A stretch of DNA of 22,351 nt from positions 1 to 22,351 of the IMG/VR virus record IMGVR_UViG_3300012096_000023, one strand, 5' to 3'. Under the pieces are notes generated by a model that worked only from the letters and a program-made list of their open reading frames with translations, was not told where the DNA came from and did not search any database. Of the stretch, positions 9,062-17,541 are shown in pieces. The translations under genes were made by a program, and so were the position numbers. The DNA is from a virus. Position 1 is the first letter of the stretch. Every line of letters begins with the position of its first letter.

Positions 9062-10107
9062 GGACCAATCCTTACTGCAGTAATATTACTGTCTTTACTA
9101 AGACCAGAACTATTGAATTTAATAAAACCCGTTGTAGCAGAACCTTGAACAGATATTTTCAAATTAGCAGCCGGATTTGTAATTACTCCTGATAGCGAAC
9201 AAATAGCTCTTACGTTGGCGGCGGTAGTATTAATAACAGTACTTGCTACAACTGTAGTTCCATCCCATAGCTTAGCTATGAAAGCTGCGCCAGCAGCGGT
9301 ATCTACACATGTGACTGTTCCTGTAACAAACCATGTACCTGAAGTACCTTGAGCTACAGAAGGACCATCAAAGAAAAGTGTTACATTATTTAAGGCTACA
9401 TCAGCTCCTAATACATTTGTAAATCTCGTAAGAACTGCACCTGTGCAATTAACTAGATTGCCAGAAGCAGGAGTGCCCAGAGCAGGATTAACCAACGTAG
9501 GTGAACTTGAAAATACAAGATTACCAGAACCTGTTTCATCAGTTACTGCAGTGGCAAGATTGGCGCTGGTGGGTGTAGCAAGAAACGTATTTACGCCTGC
9601 AGCCGTGCCAGTTATACTTCCGACTGGAAGTGCTGTGGCATTAGTAAGATTAACTGCAGAAGGAGTTCCTAAGTTGGGAGCAGTAAAGGTAGGACTTACT
9701 ACAGTAGCTACTGTAACTGGAGTGGTTCCAGATAAGGTGATGTTAGCGCCTGCAGTAAGTCTTGTAGATTCATCTTTCCAGGAAACATCATAGTTAGTAC
9801 TTGTATTCTTAGCTAAGACTTGATTAGACGTACCACCTGCAGGAATAGCCTGGATTGTACCACCACCGATGAAACTATTTAAATCAGTTAGACGTAAAGG
9901 AGAATTAAGTGAAACTGGAGCAGGAAGATTAACAATCTGAAAACTATTCATATCCAGACCAGATTGCATCGGATTTGGAGAAGTACCGTCTCTAGATAAG
10001 GTATTGTCCATTGCAGTCTGGATAATACTATTATTATTGTTTATAGCAGTAACAGCCGTAGTTTCGTTCTGAAGATCTACTAAATTTGTAAGAGTTATTT
10101 TACTCAT
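9058..10107 (-). CDS. Tail fibre protein 2 (paralogue of the preceding fibre)
   Basis: This 349-aa protein is probably a trimeric receptor-binding fibre. Residues 1-85 align without gaps to the adjacent upstream fibre with 45 identities, which marks a conserved virion-attachment N-terminus (shared motif DMN..Q/HI.NLPAP near 52-64). One GGT-x-QVLAKN-x-TNYD-x-SW unit lies at 91-110. LGTP-type fibre repeats follow (LGTPSAVNLTNATALP at 146-161 and LGTPASGNLVNCTGAV at 210-225), typical of phage fibre shafts. The last 120 residues form a Val/Thr-rich, probably beta-sandwich tip ending ITAVRIGP. It starts at the ATG at 10107, overlapping the upstream stop as ATGA. The receptor is unknown. Confidence 0.85.
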   Translation of the reverse strand: MSKITLTNLVDLQNETTAVTAINNNNSIIQTAMDNTLSRDGTSPNPMQSGLDMNSFQIVNLPAPVSLNSPLRLTDLNSFIGGGTIQAIPAGGTSNQVLAKNTSTNYDVSWKDESTRLTAGANITLSGTTPVTVATVVSPTFTAPNLGTPSAVNLTNATALPVGSITGTAAGVNTFLATPTSANLATAVTDETGSGNLVFSSSPTLVNPALGTPASGNLVNCTGAVLTRFTNVLGADVALNNVTLFFDGPSVAQGTSGTWFVTGTVTCVDTAAGAAFIAKLWDGTTVVASTVINTTAANVRAICSLSGVITNPAANLKISVQGSATTGFIKFNSSGLSKDSNITAVRIGP

Positions 10108-11138
10108 GCTATTCTAATTGCCCATATTGTTCCGTAGGCTCCAGCAGTACCACCAGTGAAATCTGAAGTCAAAACAGCATTCATTGTAGCTGAAGAAGTT
10201 AAATAAAATGGTATAGGTCCATTAGCTAGTATCCAACCATTGGCATTATTAGTTGTTACGTGTTGCGCCGTTACCGAGCCACTCCCAGGAGAAGTCAAGA
10301 TAGAAGTAATACCGTTACCATAACATGAATGCATATGAGTAAAAACAGTCGCACTACTACCTAAAGGAGTTCCTATAACACCTGATTGACAGCCTACTAA
10401 CCAAACACCCGCGGTAAGATTAATACTATTCCAGACTTGACCACCACTACCTGAAGTCAATGTAAATGTGGCATTAGTTAAAACGATATTACTGACGTAT
10501 TCACCTACAAAACCTGCGGCAATAGGGGCTGCGTTAGTATTCATTCCTTGGATAGGAATACCACCACCACCTGTACGAGTAAGAGCACCCGTAGTATCAG
10601 CTATGTTAAGAACAGAATTCTGAGCTGTAGCTCCCGAAGTACCTGAGAATCTTACAGCATTTTTATCTGTAGAACTTACAGGTCCAGTTATAAAACCTGA
10701 AGGTAAGGTTGCAGGAGTAAACCAAGAAGCATCATAATTTGTAGAACTATTCTTAGCTAGAATTTGGTTAACAGTACCACCAGTAGGAAGGTTAGAACTG
10801 TTCCATCCAGCATCGTAGTTAGTACCACTATTCTTTACAAGGACTTGTCCTGTAGTACCACCTGCAGGAAGAGGCTGAACAGTGATTGTTCCACCACCGT
10901 TCAAAGTATTAGCGTCTACTAATCTAAGAGGTTCATTAACTGTAATAGGAGCAGGGAGATTCAAGATATGATTATTATTCATATCAATACTAGCCCGCAA
11001 TTGGTTAGGTTGCGTCCCGTCTAAGGATAAAGTATTGTCAAATGCAGCTTGTACAGTAGCACTATTGGCATTTATAGTATTTTGAGATGTAGTAGTATCT
11101 ACAAGATTAGTTACATTATTTAGAGTTATTTTTGTCAT
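10104..11138 (-). CDS. Tail fibre protein 1
   Basis: This 344-aa protein has an N-terminus (1-85) paralogous to the next fibre. It carries two tandem 20-residue units, 93-112 (GGTTGQVLVKNSGTNYDAGW) and 120-139 (GGTVNQILAKNSSTNYDASW), a repeat type common in phage tail fibres. The C-terminal region from about 205 is Thr/Ser/Gly-rich with regularly spaced hydrophobics and ends AYGTIWAIRIA, suggesting a beta-sandwich receptor-binding tip different from that of fibre 2. The ATG at 11138 has a good ribosome site (AAGGAAA, 4 bases upstream). A stem-loop lies just before it. Two fibres sharing a base but not a tip suggest either a heteromeric fibre or alternative receptors. Confidence 0.85.
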   Translation of the reverse strand: MTKITLNNVTNLVDTTTSQNTINANSATVQAAFDNTLSLDGTQPNQLRASIDMNNNHILNLPAPITVNEPLRLVDANTLNGGGTITVQPLPAGGTTGQVLVKNSGTNYDAGWNSSNLPTGGTVNQILAKNSSTNYDASWFTPATLPSGFITGPVSSTDKNAVRFSGTSGATAQNSVLNIADTTGALTRTGGGGIPIQGMNTNAAPIAAGFVGEYVSNIVLTNATFTLTSGSGGQVWNSINLTAGVWLVGCQSGVIGTPLGSSATVFTHMHSCYGNGITSILTSPGSGSVTAQHVTTNNANGWILANGPIPFYLTSSATMNAVLTSDFTGGTAGAYGTIWAIRIA

Positions 11139-11157
11139 ATGTTTCCTTGAGTAGGAA

Positions 11158-11175
11158 CGGGGTCCGAAAACCCCG
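11158..11175 (-). terminator. Stem-loop between the 84-aa gene and fibre 1
   Basis: On the minus strand CGGGGT and ACCCCG form a 6-bp stem around a TTTCGG loop, 5 bases after the stop of the 84-aa gene. No long U tract follows (only TTCC), so it is at best a weak intrinsic terminator. It could also be an mRNA 3'-end protector or processing site that lowers fibre expression relative to the upstream head genes. Confidence 0.5.
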
Positions 11176-11180
11176 GCCTA

Positions 11181-11435
11181 TTAAGCACTTGTAACCACAG
11201 ACCAAGTAGTAGCACCGTTATTATTTATGTACATCATGGTAGAAGCACTACCATCAAGACGAATATAAACAGTACCTTTAACTGCCGTGAAAGTAGGAAC
11301 GCCAGTACCCGCAACAATCGAAGGCTGTGTAGCCGCCGGAATTGGAGTATTAAGCATAGTATCGTATGTTAGTTTAACACCATCGACGAGGATGTTATTC
11401 TTTGACATATCAAACTGTAGAGTAGAAACGGTCAT
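11181..11435 (-). CDS. Small virion-type protein, beta-rich, unknown
   Basis: This 84-aa protein starts MTVSTLQFDMSKNNILVDGV. Its C-terminal half reads FTAVKGTVYIRLDGSASTMM then YINNNGATTWSVVTSA. This G-T-Y-R-D-G-S then TTW-V pattern is frequent in phage tail-fibre and head-fibre modules. It lies between the 189-aa head-type protein and fibre 1, flanked on both sides by stem-loops, so it may be translated as its own unit. The start at 11435 has AAAGGAA with good spacing. It may be a head-fibre or fibre-base protein. Function is inferred from the motif and place only. Confidence 0.7.
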   Translation of the reverse strand: MTVSTLQFDMSKNNILVDGVKLTYDTMLNTPIPAATQPSIVAGTGVPTFTAVKGTVYIRLDGSASTMMYINNNGATTWSVVTSA

Positions 11436-11454
11436 GTATTTCCTTTCTGATTGT

Positions 11455-11470
11455 GGGGGCCGAAGCCCCC
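11455..11470 (-). terminator. GC stem-loop with TTCG tetraloop after the 189-aa gene
   Basis: On the minus strand GGGGGC, TTCG, GCCCCC forms a perfect 6-bp all-GC stem closed by the exceptionally stable C(UUCG)G loop, 8 bases after the stop of the 189-aa gene. The sequence after the stem is ACAATC, with no U run, so termination would be partial at most. An mRNA stabiliser or attenuator after the abundant head-protein genes is equally plausible. Confidence 0.6.
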
Positions 11471-11478
11471 TAAATCAA

Positions 11479-12048
11479 TTACTGGGTAATAGCCACATCC
11501 AAGGCATGGTACAATACGCGAAGGCGAATTTTACCAGCAGTGAACGTACCAACAGCAGAAACCGTGAGGTAATACCCTACAGCGAGTTCAGGAGCAACCG
11601 GAGTTTGGACAGCAGCAGCTGAACCAATCAGGGAACCTGCAGATGCCACACCAGTGGTGTAGACAATCTTCTTACCGAGAGCGTTGACACCCGCGATAGC
11701 CTGAGCCGAAATAAAGGCCGTACCATAACCACCAGGAACGGTAGCACGATCGGACTGTACAAGACCGAAGTCAAAGGTCGTACCGCCAGTAGCGGCGACC
11801 TCTGTAACAGCCTGGATTTCTTCGATGAACAATTGACCAGCCGCGAGCGACGGGAAGAATAGAACATCGGAGACGATCAAGGTGTTACCAGCAGTGACCT
11901 GAGTAAGGTCAACCACACCTTCAAGTACTCGGTTTTGTCCAAACGACACGTAATCACCCCAAGGTGATGTTGCCGTCTTGAACGTACCGAATTTGAGGTA
12001 CAGCTTGCTGTTCGTCATAAAGGATTGAGTATTAGTGATAATAGCCAT
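11479..12048 (-). CDS. Head-type structural protein downstream of capsid (decoration or capsid-associated)
   Basis: This 189-aa protein is rich in Ala/Gly/Thr/Val with few charges and no membrane segment (starts MAIITNTQSFMTNSKLYLKF), consistent with a beta-rich virion protein. It follows the major capsid gene directly, has a strong ribosome site (AAGGAG, 9 bases from ATG 12048) and a more GC-rich, capsid-like base composition than the fibre genes. A GC stem-loop follows it. Together these suggest high expression and a role as a decoration protein, minor capsid protein or head completion factor. I do not recognise a specific family. Confidence 0.7.
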   Translation of the reverse strand: MAIITNTQSFMTNSKLYLKFGTFKTATSPWGDYVSFGQNRVLEGVVDLTQVTAGNTLIVSDVLFFPSLAAGQLFIEEIQAVTEVAATGGTTFDFGLVQSDRATVPGGYGTAFISAQAIAGVNALGKKIVYTTGVASAGSLIGSAAAVQTPVAPELAVGYYLTVSAVGTFTAGKIRLRVLYHALDVAITQ

Positions 12049-12061
12049 TTATACTGTCTCC

Positions 12062-13021
12062 TTACGCCGGAACTGCCGACTTCGAAGTCAATACAGTGCA
12101 GAAATTCTGTTCACGGAAGAAACCGAGACCGAATTCAGCAATGGTGACATAATCCCACTGTTGCAGATCCATATCAAATTTGGACTGAACTGTAGGCATC
12201 TGACGCCATGCACCGACCCAAGGCAACGTATCGCCTGGAGTTGCATCGAAGAAGAAGTTTGGTACACCATTAGTCACGGAGACGGAGTTAATCGTCTCAG
12301 AGATATTGGAAGGCAGGAAATTCGACTCATAGATGTCGAAACCGTAGACGTTGAAACGATATTTGAAGCCAGAGGTAATACCCTGAGTTGTAATATCGGC
12401 CCAGGTACCCATTGGCGACATCAAGTTAGTGACGTTAGCCTGGGTTTCCAGAGTGTACGCAGTTGAGGGATCGACGACCGCACAAGGATTCTTAAGATTG
12501 ACGTTAGCCTTTGTAAGGGCATAACGGACCTTAGCGAAGTCCTGAAATGAGAGCGCCGGAGTGGCACCAGAAGCGACCCAGCGATGGGATGCGCCGTTGA
12601 TGGTATTTAGTGAACCTGACGTTTGTCCGTTGTTTCCGACCTGGAAAACACGAGTCTCATAGTATTCCATGAGGGCCCGATGTTGACGTTGGGGGAACAA
12701 AGCAAGGATCTGAGGCGAAAGCCACGAATCCCGCTTGAACTTCTCAGTCATTGAATTCGCCGAATACACGTAATCGGTGAAGTTGAACTGGAAGTTACCT
12801 GTATCCATTTGCTGATATTTCAGAGCCTGACCTTCATTAAAGGTCGAGATTTCAGCCTCACCAACAATCGGAAGATTGAAGTTGAAACCGTCTGGGAAAT
12901 CATTTAGGGTACGAACGAACGACATGGCGTTTAGATCCGCAAGCAAAAGCGACGTGATATCCGAAGAGAATACCTGCGTCCGAATCATATTTTGATTCGT
13001 TGCGTCCATAAAACTAGCCAT
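12062..13021 (-). CDS. Major capsid protein (T7-type)
   Basis: This 319-aa protein is near the length of T7 gp10A (345). It starts MASFMDATNQNMIRTQVFSS behind a strong ribosome site (AAGGAG, 5 bases upstream). It follows the scaffold gene directly, as in T7-type genomes. Features consistent with an HK97-fold capsid are the long polar N-terminal arm, a helix-rich middle with an E-loop-like segment around residues 45-80 (FNFNLPIVGEAEISTFNEGQ), a spine-helix-like stretch near 110-130, and an aromatic, Asp-rich C-terminal part (WDYVTIAEFGLGFFREQNF). Assignment rests on position, size, strong ribosome site and overall pattern. No chymotrypsin-like or protease domain is fused. Confidence 0.88.
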   Translation of the reverse strand: MASFMDATNQNMIRTQVFSSDITSLLLADLNAMSFVRTLNDFPDGFNFNLPIVGEAEISTFNEGQALKYQQMDTGNFQFNFTDYVYSANSMTEKFKRDSWLSPQILALFPQRQHRALMEYYETRVFQVGNNGQTSGSLNTINGASHRWVASGATPALSFQDFAKVRYALTKANVNLKNPCAVVDPSTAYTLETQANVTNLMSPMGTWADITTQGITSGFKYRFNVYGFDIYESNFLPSNISETINSVSVTNGVPNFFFDATPGDTLPWVGAWRQMPTVQSKFDMDLQQWDYVTIAEFGLGFFREQNFCTVLTSKSAVPA

Positions 13022-13041
13022 GGAGTCTCCTTAAGTTAGAG

Positions 13042-13842
13042 TTAAGTATAAGCCCTAACGTTTTGCTGTTCTTGAAACCTTTTCAGAAAATCTGGATGGT
13101 CCATGTCTTGCAGACGTTGGACTGATGTTTTGGGGCTGTAATAATCTGTAGGATTGTCTCTACGAAGTTTTTCGTAATAGACGGCGTCACGGACATCAAC
13201 ACTTGGTTTGAAGGAGTCACTTCTAATGTTAGATGAAGGTGGATTTTGGTACTGTTGCTGTTGAACATTCAGCCCAAGTGCGTTGATAGCAACATCAGGT
13301 GACTTCTTGGCAAGGAGTCTCAAATCCTCGGCGGTTAATCCTAGGGAGTTCATTTTATCCCGAAGAATCTCTTTGGCATTAGTGCCAAAGCGTTCTCGGA
13401 GACGGGACTCGACCACAGCAAGATTGTTGTCTTCGGCTTTCTTGGCTTCTCGAGCTTCGAGAGCTGCAATTGCTTTCGCAGTAGCGATGTCTTCAATCTG
13501 TTTTAGGTCGAAAGTTGGCTGGTTATGGATATTAGTATCGGTGTTCACTATTCCATCATTCTGTGCAGTTAGATGTTGCTTTAATCGGGTCTCAAGCTCT
13601 TCTAACTGAGCCTTTGTGGTGCTTGAAGCTTTTACTTGAAGATAGTCCTCACGCAGTTGGTCGAACTGTTCGAGTTTTACGTCATAGGCTTTGTCACCAT
13701 GGTATTTACCCTTAGCTATGGCCTGATACATCTCAAGGTCATTGGCGTACTTAGTTTTGTCAAACTTAGCACCGGGTTTAGTTAGTTCTGCGATGTAATC
13801 GATTTTGTCGTCGATTTGGTCATCAAATAGGCTGTCGGCCAT
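13042..13842 (-). CDS. Scaffolding (capsid assembly) protein
   Basis: This 266-aa, very charged, mostly helical protein lies directly upstream of the major capsid gene. The N-terminus is acidic (MADSLFDDQIDDKIDYIAEL). Residues about 60-95 and 125-150 are rich in Glu/Lys/Leu/Gln/Ala and look coiled-coil. There is a Q-run near 195-198 and a C-terminal mixed-charge helix (VQRLQDMDHPDFLKRFQEQQ) that would bind capsid protein. This matches the T7 gp9 class of internal scaffolds in place, size (gp9 about 307 aa) and composition. The start at 13842 overlaps the upstream stop as TAATG. No protease motif is seen. Confidence 0.85.
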   Translation of the reverse strand: MADSLFDDQIDDKIDYIAELTKPGAKFDKTKYANDLEMYQAIAKGKYHGDKAYDVKLEQFDQLREDYLQVKASSTTKAQLEELETRLKQHLTAQNDGIVNTDTNIHNQPTFDLKQIEDIATAKAIAALEAREAKKAEDNNLAVVESRLRERFGTNAKEILRDKMNSLGLTAEDLRLLAKKSPDVAINALGLNVQQQQYQNPPSSNIRSDSFKPSVDVRDAVYYEKLRRDNPTDYYSPKTSVQRLQDMDHPDFLKRFQEQQNVRAYT

Positions 13843-14102
13843 TATTTTTCCTTAGGGTCTAGGTTAAGTAATATTTGGATATCCCGAAGACAACGGCGGT
13901 AGCCATTGCAATCGGCTTGTTCAAAAGCCCAGGAAGGACTTTCGTAGGCTTTTTGGGATAATTCACTACTAGTGAGTTCAGTTTCCCATTGACCCAAAAT
14001 AGCTGAGAGACGCTCAAGAAGTGTCCTATTATTTAAGACGTACTTCTTAAAACGTTCTTTTTCAACTGGATCTTTTAAATGGTGTGTCCAATCAGGCTTC
14101 AT
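13842..14102 (-). CDS. Small conserved-looking phage protein between portal and scaffold
   Basis: This 86-aa soluble helical protein starts MKPDWTHHLKDPVEKERFKK. It has a central heptad-like stretch (LLERLSAILGQWETELTSSE) and a Cys pair in CNGYRRCL. I recall similar small proteins with an opening DWTHHLKDPxEKxxF in this position in podoviruses, without known function. It overlaps the portal stop as ATGA and the scaffold start as TAATG, so it is coupled to both. A role in procapsid assembly is a guess from the position. Confidence 0.78.
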   Translation of the reverse strand: MKPDWTHHLKDPVEKERFKKYVLNNRTLLERLSAILGQWETELTSSELSQKAYESPSWAFEQADCNGYRRCLRDIQILLNLDPKEK

Positions 14103-15958
14103 TGTGTCCCAATCGTGCCTGCCGGCGTAGCGCCCATAGGCGGATTACGTTGAAGTCCCATAGTCCCACCTTGAGGAGGTGGGGGATTCATATCGTGGTC
14201 TTCACCCATACCTGAAGCAGTACCCATTTCCTGGTGTAACTGTTCCTGCAAGGCTTGGACTTGACGTTGTGCATCAGCCTGTTCAGCAATATTGATGTAC
14301 GGAACAACAATGCCGTAGTCTTCTAATCCGAAGATTGCTTCGTACATCTTGGCAGTTTTAACTGACGAGAAGTGCTGTTGAACGAATTGCCACATCGGTG
14401 AACCAGCCAATCCTTGGATATTCTGGATCATTTCGGCTTGTTCGGCGAAGTGCCTGGCACCACGTACGACGATTTTACCACTACCAGTGATGTCTTCGAC
14501 AGACAGTTCCTGGAATGTTTGGATGTCAAATTCTTCGTTTGTGACTGGAATAGTAATAGCTGAGGTCATATTCCTACGAGCCATTTCTAGCATCGCATTG
14601 AGCATAGGCTCTAGAACCATTTCCTCGAATTGATTGATTTTATTCTGAAAAATACGGCTTGCCGCACTTTCTAGACGTTGGACTTCATATTTAGTCTTTT
14701 CACCTGGAGACCGGAAGCCCATAGCTTCCTTAGGAGCACCAGCCATCTCTTCCATCAAATTCATTAGCATGTTGATGTCTTCAACAAGTGCCTGAATAGA
14801 AATCTGAGGCTGTAATAGCTCTACATCACCGTCTTCAGACGTAAAGATCTTCTCACCTGGTTGCCATACGAAATCTTCTACAAAGCCCTTGACTTTTTGG
14901 ACAGGATATGTAGAAAGATCCATAAGATCTGCCTTCATATTCTCCATATGGTCAAGACGGTATTGCATACCGATAAGATTTTCGAGAACGCCCATACCCC
15001 AAAGATTGTCTACTCGAGTACGCCAAGGAGCCTGGAAAATAGGCGGATAACCATAGAAAGAAGGATTAGGTTTATCATCCATGATTTTATGACGATCAAT
15101 GAATGTAATTACTCGATTTTTCTCAAATATATCATCATCTGCGTTATAGAAATCACCATAGAAGGTAATTACCTCTACGGTGTTAGTCATTAAGTACTGT
15201 TGGAAACTACCAAAGCCATCCATTTGATAGATAGCGTCTCTCTCAACCCAATCACCGTATAATCCACGAGCCCTCATACGAATTTCTTTAAGATAATCGT
15301 AAAGGTTCTTCATAGCGACATGGTTTTCCTCGTTAGACATCTTATTCAGATAGTCTTTGAGTTCCCCCATGCTCATAATTGTTCTTACGAACTTAGGTGT
15401 AGATACCCAATCATCGCCTGTTGGATTTATTACTACATCCAGTGGTGACAAGCGTTTCCAGATTGGACCAACAAAGCCTACTTGAGTTTTAGCATCTTGT
15501 TGGACTCTTTGGTCTTGCCAGTAAGGCATTGCGATGGCGTTGCCTTTATGGACGTAATCTTGTAAACTCTTAGTTACACCTGCTTTAAAAGAAGGTTGAC
15601 GCATCCAGTATCTTGCAAGGTTCTGTATGCAGTTCCGCTTACGAACACTGTTATCGTCTTCATTATCTGCAAGCCAGAAGACGTATTTGTCCTTTGGAGC
15701 TAATGTTAGTTGGTAATTACTTAAAAGATTGTCTGAGATTTGACAAATCTTCGGAATAGTAGTTTTATTCTTCCAAGGAAGACTGGAATTACTTGTCTGA
15801 GTAGTATCAGTAGCGTAAATATACCTATTGATCTCCTCCATATTCTTCTTCCAAGGCATACGCATATTGTTTTGTTCAATATACATCCTCGAAAGTTCAG
15901 AGGCTTTCCTATCGGGAGTTATGATGTCGCCGACTAGTTCTAGGACTTTACCAGTCAT
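14099..15958 (-). CDS. Portal protein (head-tail connector)
   Basis: At 619 aa it forms the dodecameric DNA gate at the capsid vertex. It lies between the large terminase and the scaffold, as in T7-type genomes (T7 gp8 is 536 aa). The first 60 residues contain an R-x-W-K-x-N opening and a PWKNKTTIPKICQISDNLLS stretch typical of this portal class. A clip/stem-like region near residues 380-460 carries GAPKEAMGFRSPGEKTKYEV and the helix after it. The C-terminus is Gln/Pro/Gly-rich. The ATG at 15958 overlaps the terminase stop as ATGA. A longer TTG start at 15973 is possible but less likely. Confidence 0.88.
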   Translation of the reverse strand: MTGKVLELVGDIITPDRKASELSRMYIEQNNMRMPWKKNMEEINRYIYATDTTQTSNSSLPWKNKTTIPKICQISDNLLSNYQLTLAPKDKYVFWLADNEDDNSVRKRNCIQNLARYWMRQPSFKAGVTKSLQDYVHKGNAIAMPYWQDQRVQQDAKTQVGFVGPIWKRLSPLDVVINPTGDDWVSTPKFVRTIMSMGELKDYLNKMSNEENHVAMKNLYDYLKEIRMRARGLYGDWVERDAIYQMDGFGSFQQYLMTNTVEVITFYGDFYNADDDIFEKNRVITFIDRHKIMDDKPNPSFYGYPPIFQAPWRTRVDNLWGMGVLENLIGMQYRLDHMENMKADLMDLSTYPVQKVKGFVEDFVWQPGEKIFTSEDGDVELLQPQISIQALVEDINMLMNLMEEMAGAPKEAMGFRSPGEKTKYEVQRLESAASRIFQNKINQFEEMVLEPMLNAMLEMARRNMTSAITIPVTNEEFDIQTFQELSVEDITGSGKIVVRGARHFAEQAEMIQNIQGLAGSPMWQFVQQHFSSVKTAKMYEAIFGLEDYGIVVPYINIAEQADAQRQVQALQEQLHQEMGTASGMGEDHDMNPPPPQGGTMGLQRNPPMGATPAGTIGTQ

Positions 15959-17541
15959 GCGACGCCACCCCAACGGGAATTATATTGGTATGCATTGGTA
16001 TTTTCTTTCATAATCCTATAGGTATTTAACGGTGCTACTGAGAAATCTATAGCTGCAGCCAGGGCGTCTTTGACGTCATCATGGGCCGGGTTTGTGTATA
16101 CGAGTTCTTCTTCAAGGATTTGACAATTCCCGCCTGAGTAATGCCAGACTTGACGATTCTGGTACTTGGGTTCAAGAACGGCTAAAATACGTTCTTCCTT
16201 GACTCCTTGCCACCTAACTGGCCGGAATTCGTCAACTGAAAGGCTGAGTCCATATTTACGGATGTAGTTTTCTTGGAAGTCTCTAACGAGTGCGACTTGG
16301 GCAACGTTGACTTCTGCTCGGATCTTTCTAAAGCCCCATTTTTCATATAACTTGATAATTCGCTTAAAGTATTCAGACGGCGTGTCCGACCTGAATCTGT
16401 CGATGTCGAGGACATAATAATTTCTCTTTCCGTCTACACCGATGACCACGATTGCGGTGTAATCTGCTTTCCTGCCAATAGAGAAGGCGAAGTCAACGGC
16501 TGCAACGACGTTGAGAGGTTCTCGTTGGTAGTACCATTGGTAATCTCGTCGGGAGATGTGGTCTTGGTTATAGTATTGAAAATAATCTCGTTTGATTGGG
16601 GTGGAGTCGACGTCATTCGGATCGTTATAGTATTGGGCTCTGAACTGAACCATGTTAGTTGAGTACTGGGCACGTTTAACTGCGAGGACTTGACTGTCAA
16701 ATCCGTAGTATTTTCCATCGGGCGACTTACTTCGAGGCCAAATGTATTCGCCAGTGCCGTCTCCGACATTCTCCACGGGCCACTCCCTGTAGTCAAAAAG
16801 GGGCCGAGTATTGATGGGATTTCCCAAAGCATCATAGTCTGATATTTCCATATGTAAAAGAGTTGAGTATAGATCGTTAGGATGGTACCTTGTACCGAAT
16901 ATCCATTCCCGTGCACCAGTACTTTCTACAGAAGAAAGGTGGTTATACTGTTGAAGAGTTTTATCACGGCCTTGTTCAGTGTTAGCGTTATTGAAGACAA
17001 CGACGTCATCCATGACGCATATATCCGCATGCATACCAACGATATTCGTAGTAAGACCAGCGGTAAAAATACTAGGATCGCGAATATACGCTTCACGTCG
17101 TAGTGGATGGTCGAGAGAGATTTCCCTTTCAGTCCACTTTTCACGCTTGGCTTCTTCCTTATTGACCATTTCAGGCCAATACATCCTGTAAACGTCTGAA
17201 GTCAATATGTCTTTCATAAACTTCAGTTGTTTAGTAGCGAGATTGCTAGTACTAGAAATATACAGTACCTTGAGTGTAGGGTCTCTTGTAAGCTCTAATA
17301 CGACAAGGAGAGCGGCTAAGGCGCTCTTCATATGATCTCTAGGTAGGAGAAGTAGAAGATGATTCTTCGCTTCAGTGGAATCCCACCATTGAAGAATTTC
17401 CCTATGGATACTTCCTAACCAACGTTTAGGCTGGACAAGCGAAATAAACTCAATAGGACTCGACAAGGCAAGCCTACGGCGTTCATCCCTGGCTTGTTCT
17501 ATATCTGTTCTAGGCTTGCGACCAGGTTTAGCCAAATGCAT
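15955..17541 (-). CDS. terL: Large terminase subunit (packaging ATPase-nuclease)
   Basis: This 528-aa protein is the motor that packages DNA into the procapsid and cuts concatemers. The ATPase domain has a variant Walker A, LLPRDHMKS (about 65-73), a Walker B ending ICVMDD (174-179, with D178/D179) and a coupling motif GTRYHPND (about 216-223). The C-terminal RNase H-type nuclease has three acidic motifs: VAAVDFAF (D350), RAEVNVAQ (E410) and HDDVKDALAAA (D488/D489/D492). The N-terminal segment is basic (KPGRKPRTD). The ATG at 17541 lies inside the end of the SGNH gene; a TTG at 17544 would add one residue. No small terminase gene is recognisable beside it. The portal follows with an ATGA overlap. 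Confidence 0.93.
   Translation of the reverse strand: MHLAKPGRKPRTDIEQARDERRRLALSSPIEFISLVQPKRWLGSIHREILQWWDSTEAKNHLLLLLPRDHMKSALAALLVVLELTRDPTLKVLYISSTSNLATKQLKFMKDILTSDVYRMYWPEMVNKEEAKREKWTEREISLDHPLRREAYIRDPSIFTAGLTTNIVGMHADICVMDDVVVFNNANTEQGRDKTLQQYNHLSSVESTGAREWIFGTRYHPNDLYSTLLHMEISDYDALGNPINTRPLFDYREWPVENVGDGTGEYIWPRSKSPDGKYYGFDSQVLAVKRAQYSTNMVQFRAQYYNDPNDVDSTPIKRDYFQYYNQDHISRRDYQWYYQREPLNVVAAVDFAFSIGRKADYTAIVVIGVDGKRNYYVLDIDRFRSDTPSEYFKRIIKLYEKWGFRKIRAEVNVAQVALVRDFQENYIRKYGLSLSVDEFRPVRWQGVKEERILAVLEPKYQNRQVWHYSGGNCQILEEELVYTNPAHDDVKDALAAAIDFSVAPLNTYRIMKENTNAYQYNSRWGGVA

Noticed and set aside
11449-11475. Classical rho-independent terminator after the 189-aa gene
   Set aside because: The stem is strong but no U tract follows on the transcribed strand, so it is listed as a stem-loop of uncertain use.
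12035-12466. 143-codon plus-strand frame opposite the capsid gene
   Set aside because: It is antisense to the major capsid gene, with Cys/Arg-rich low-quality composition.
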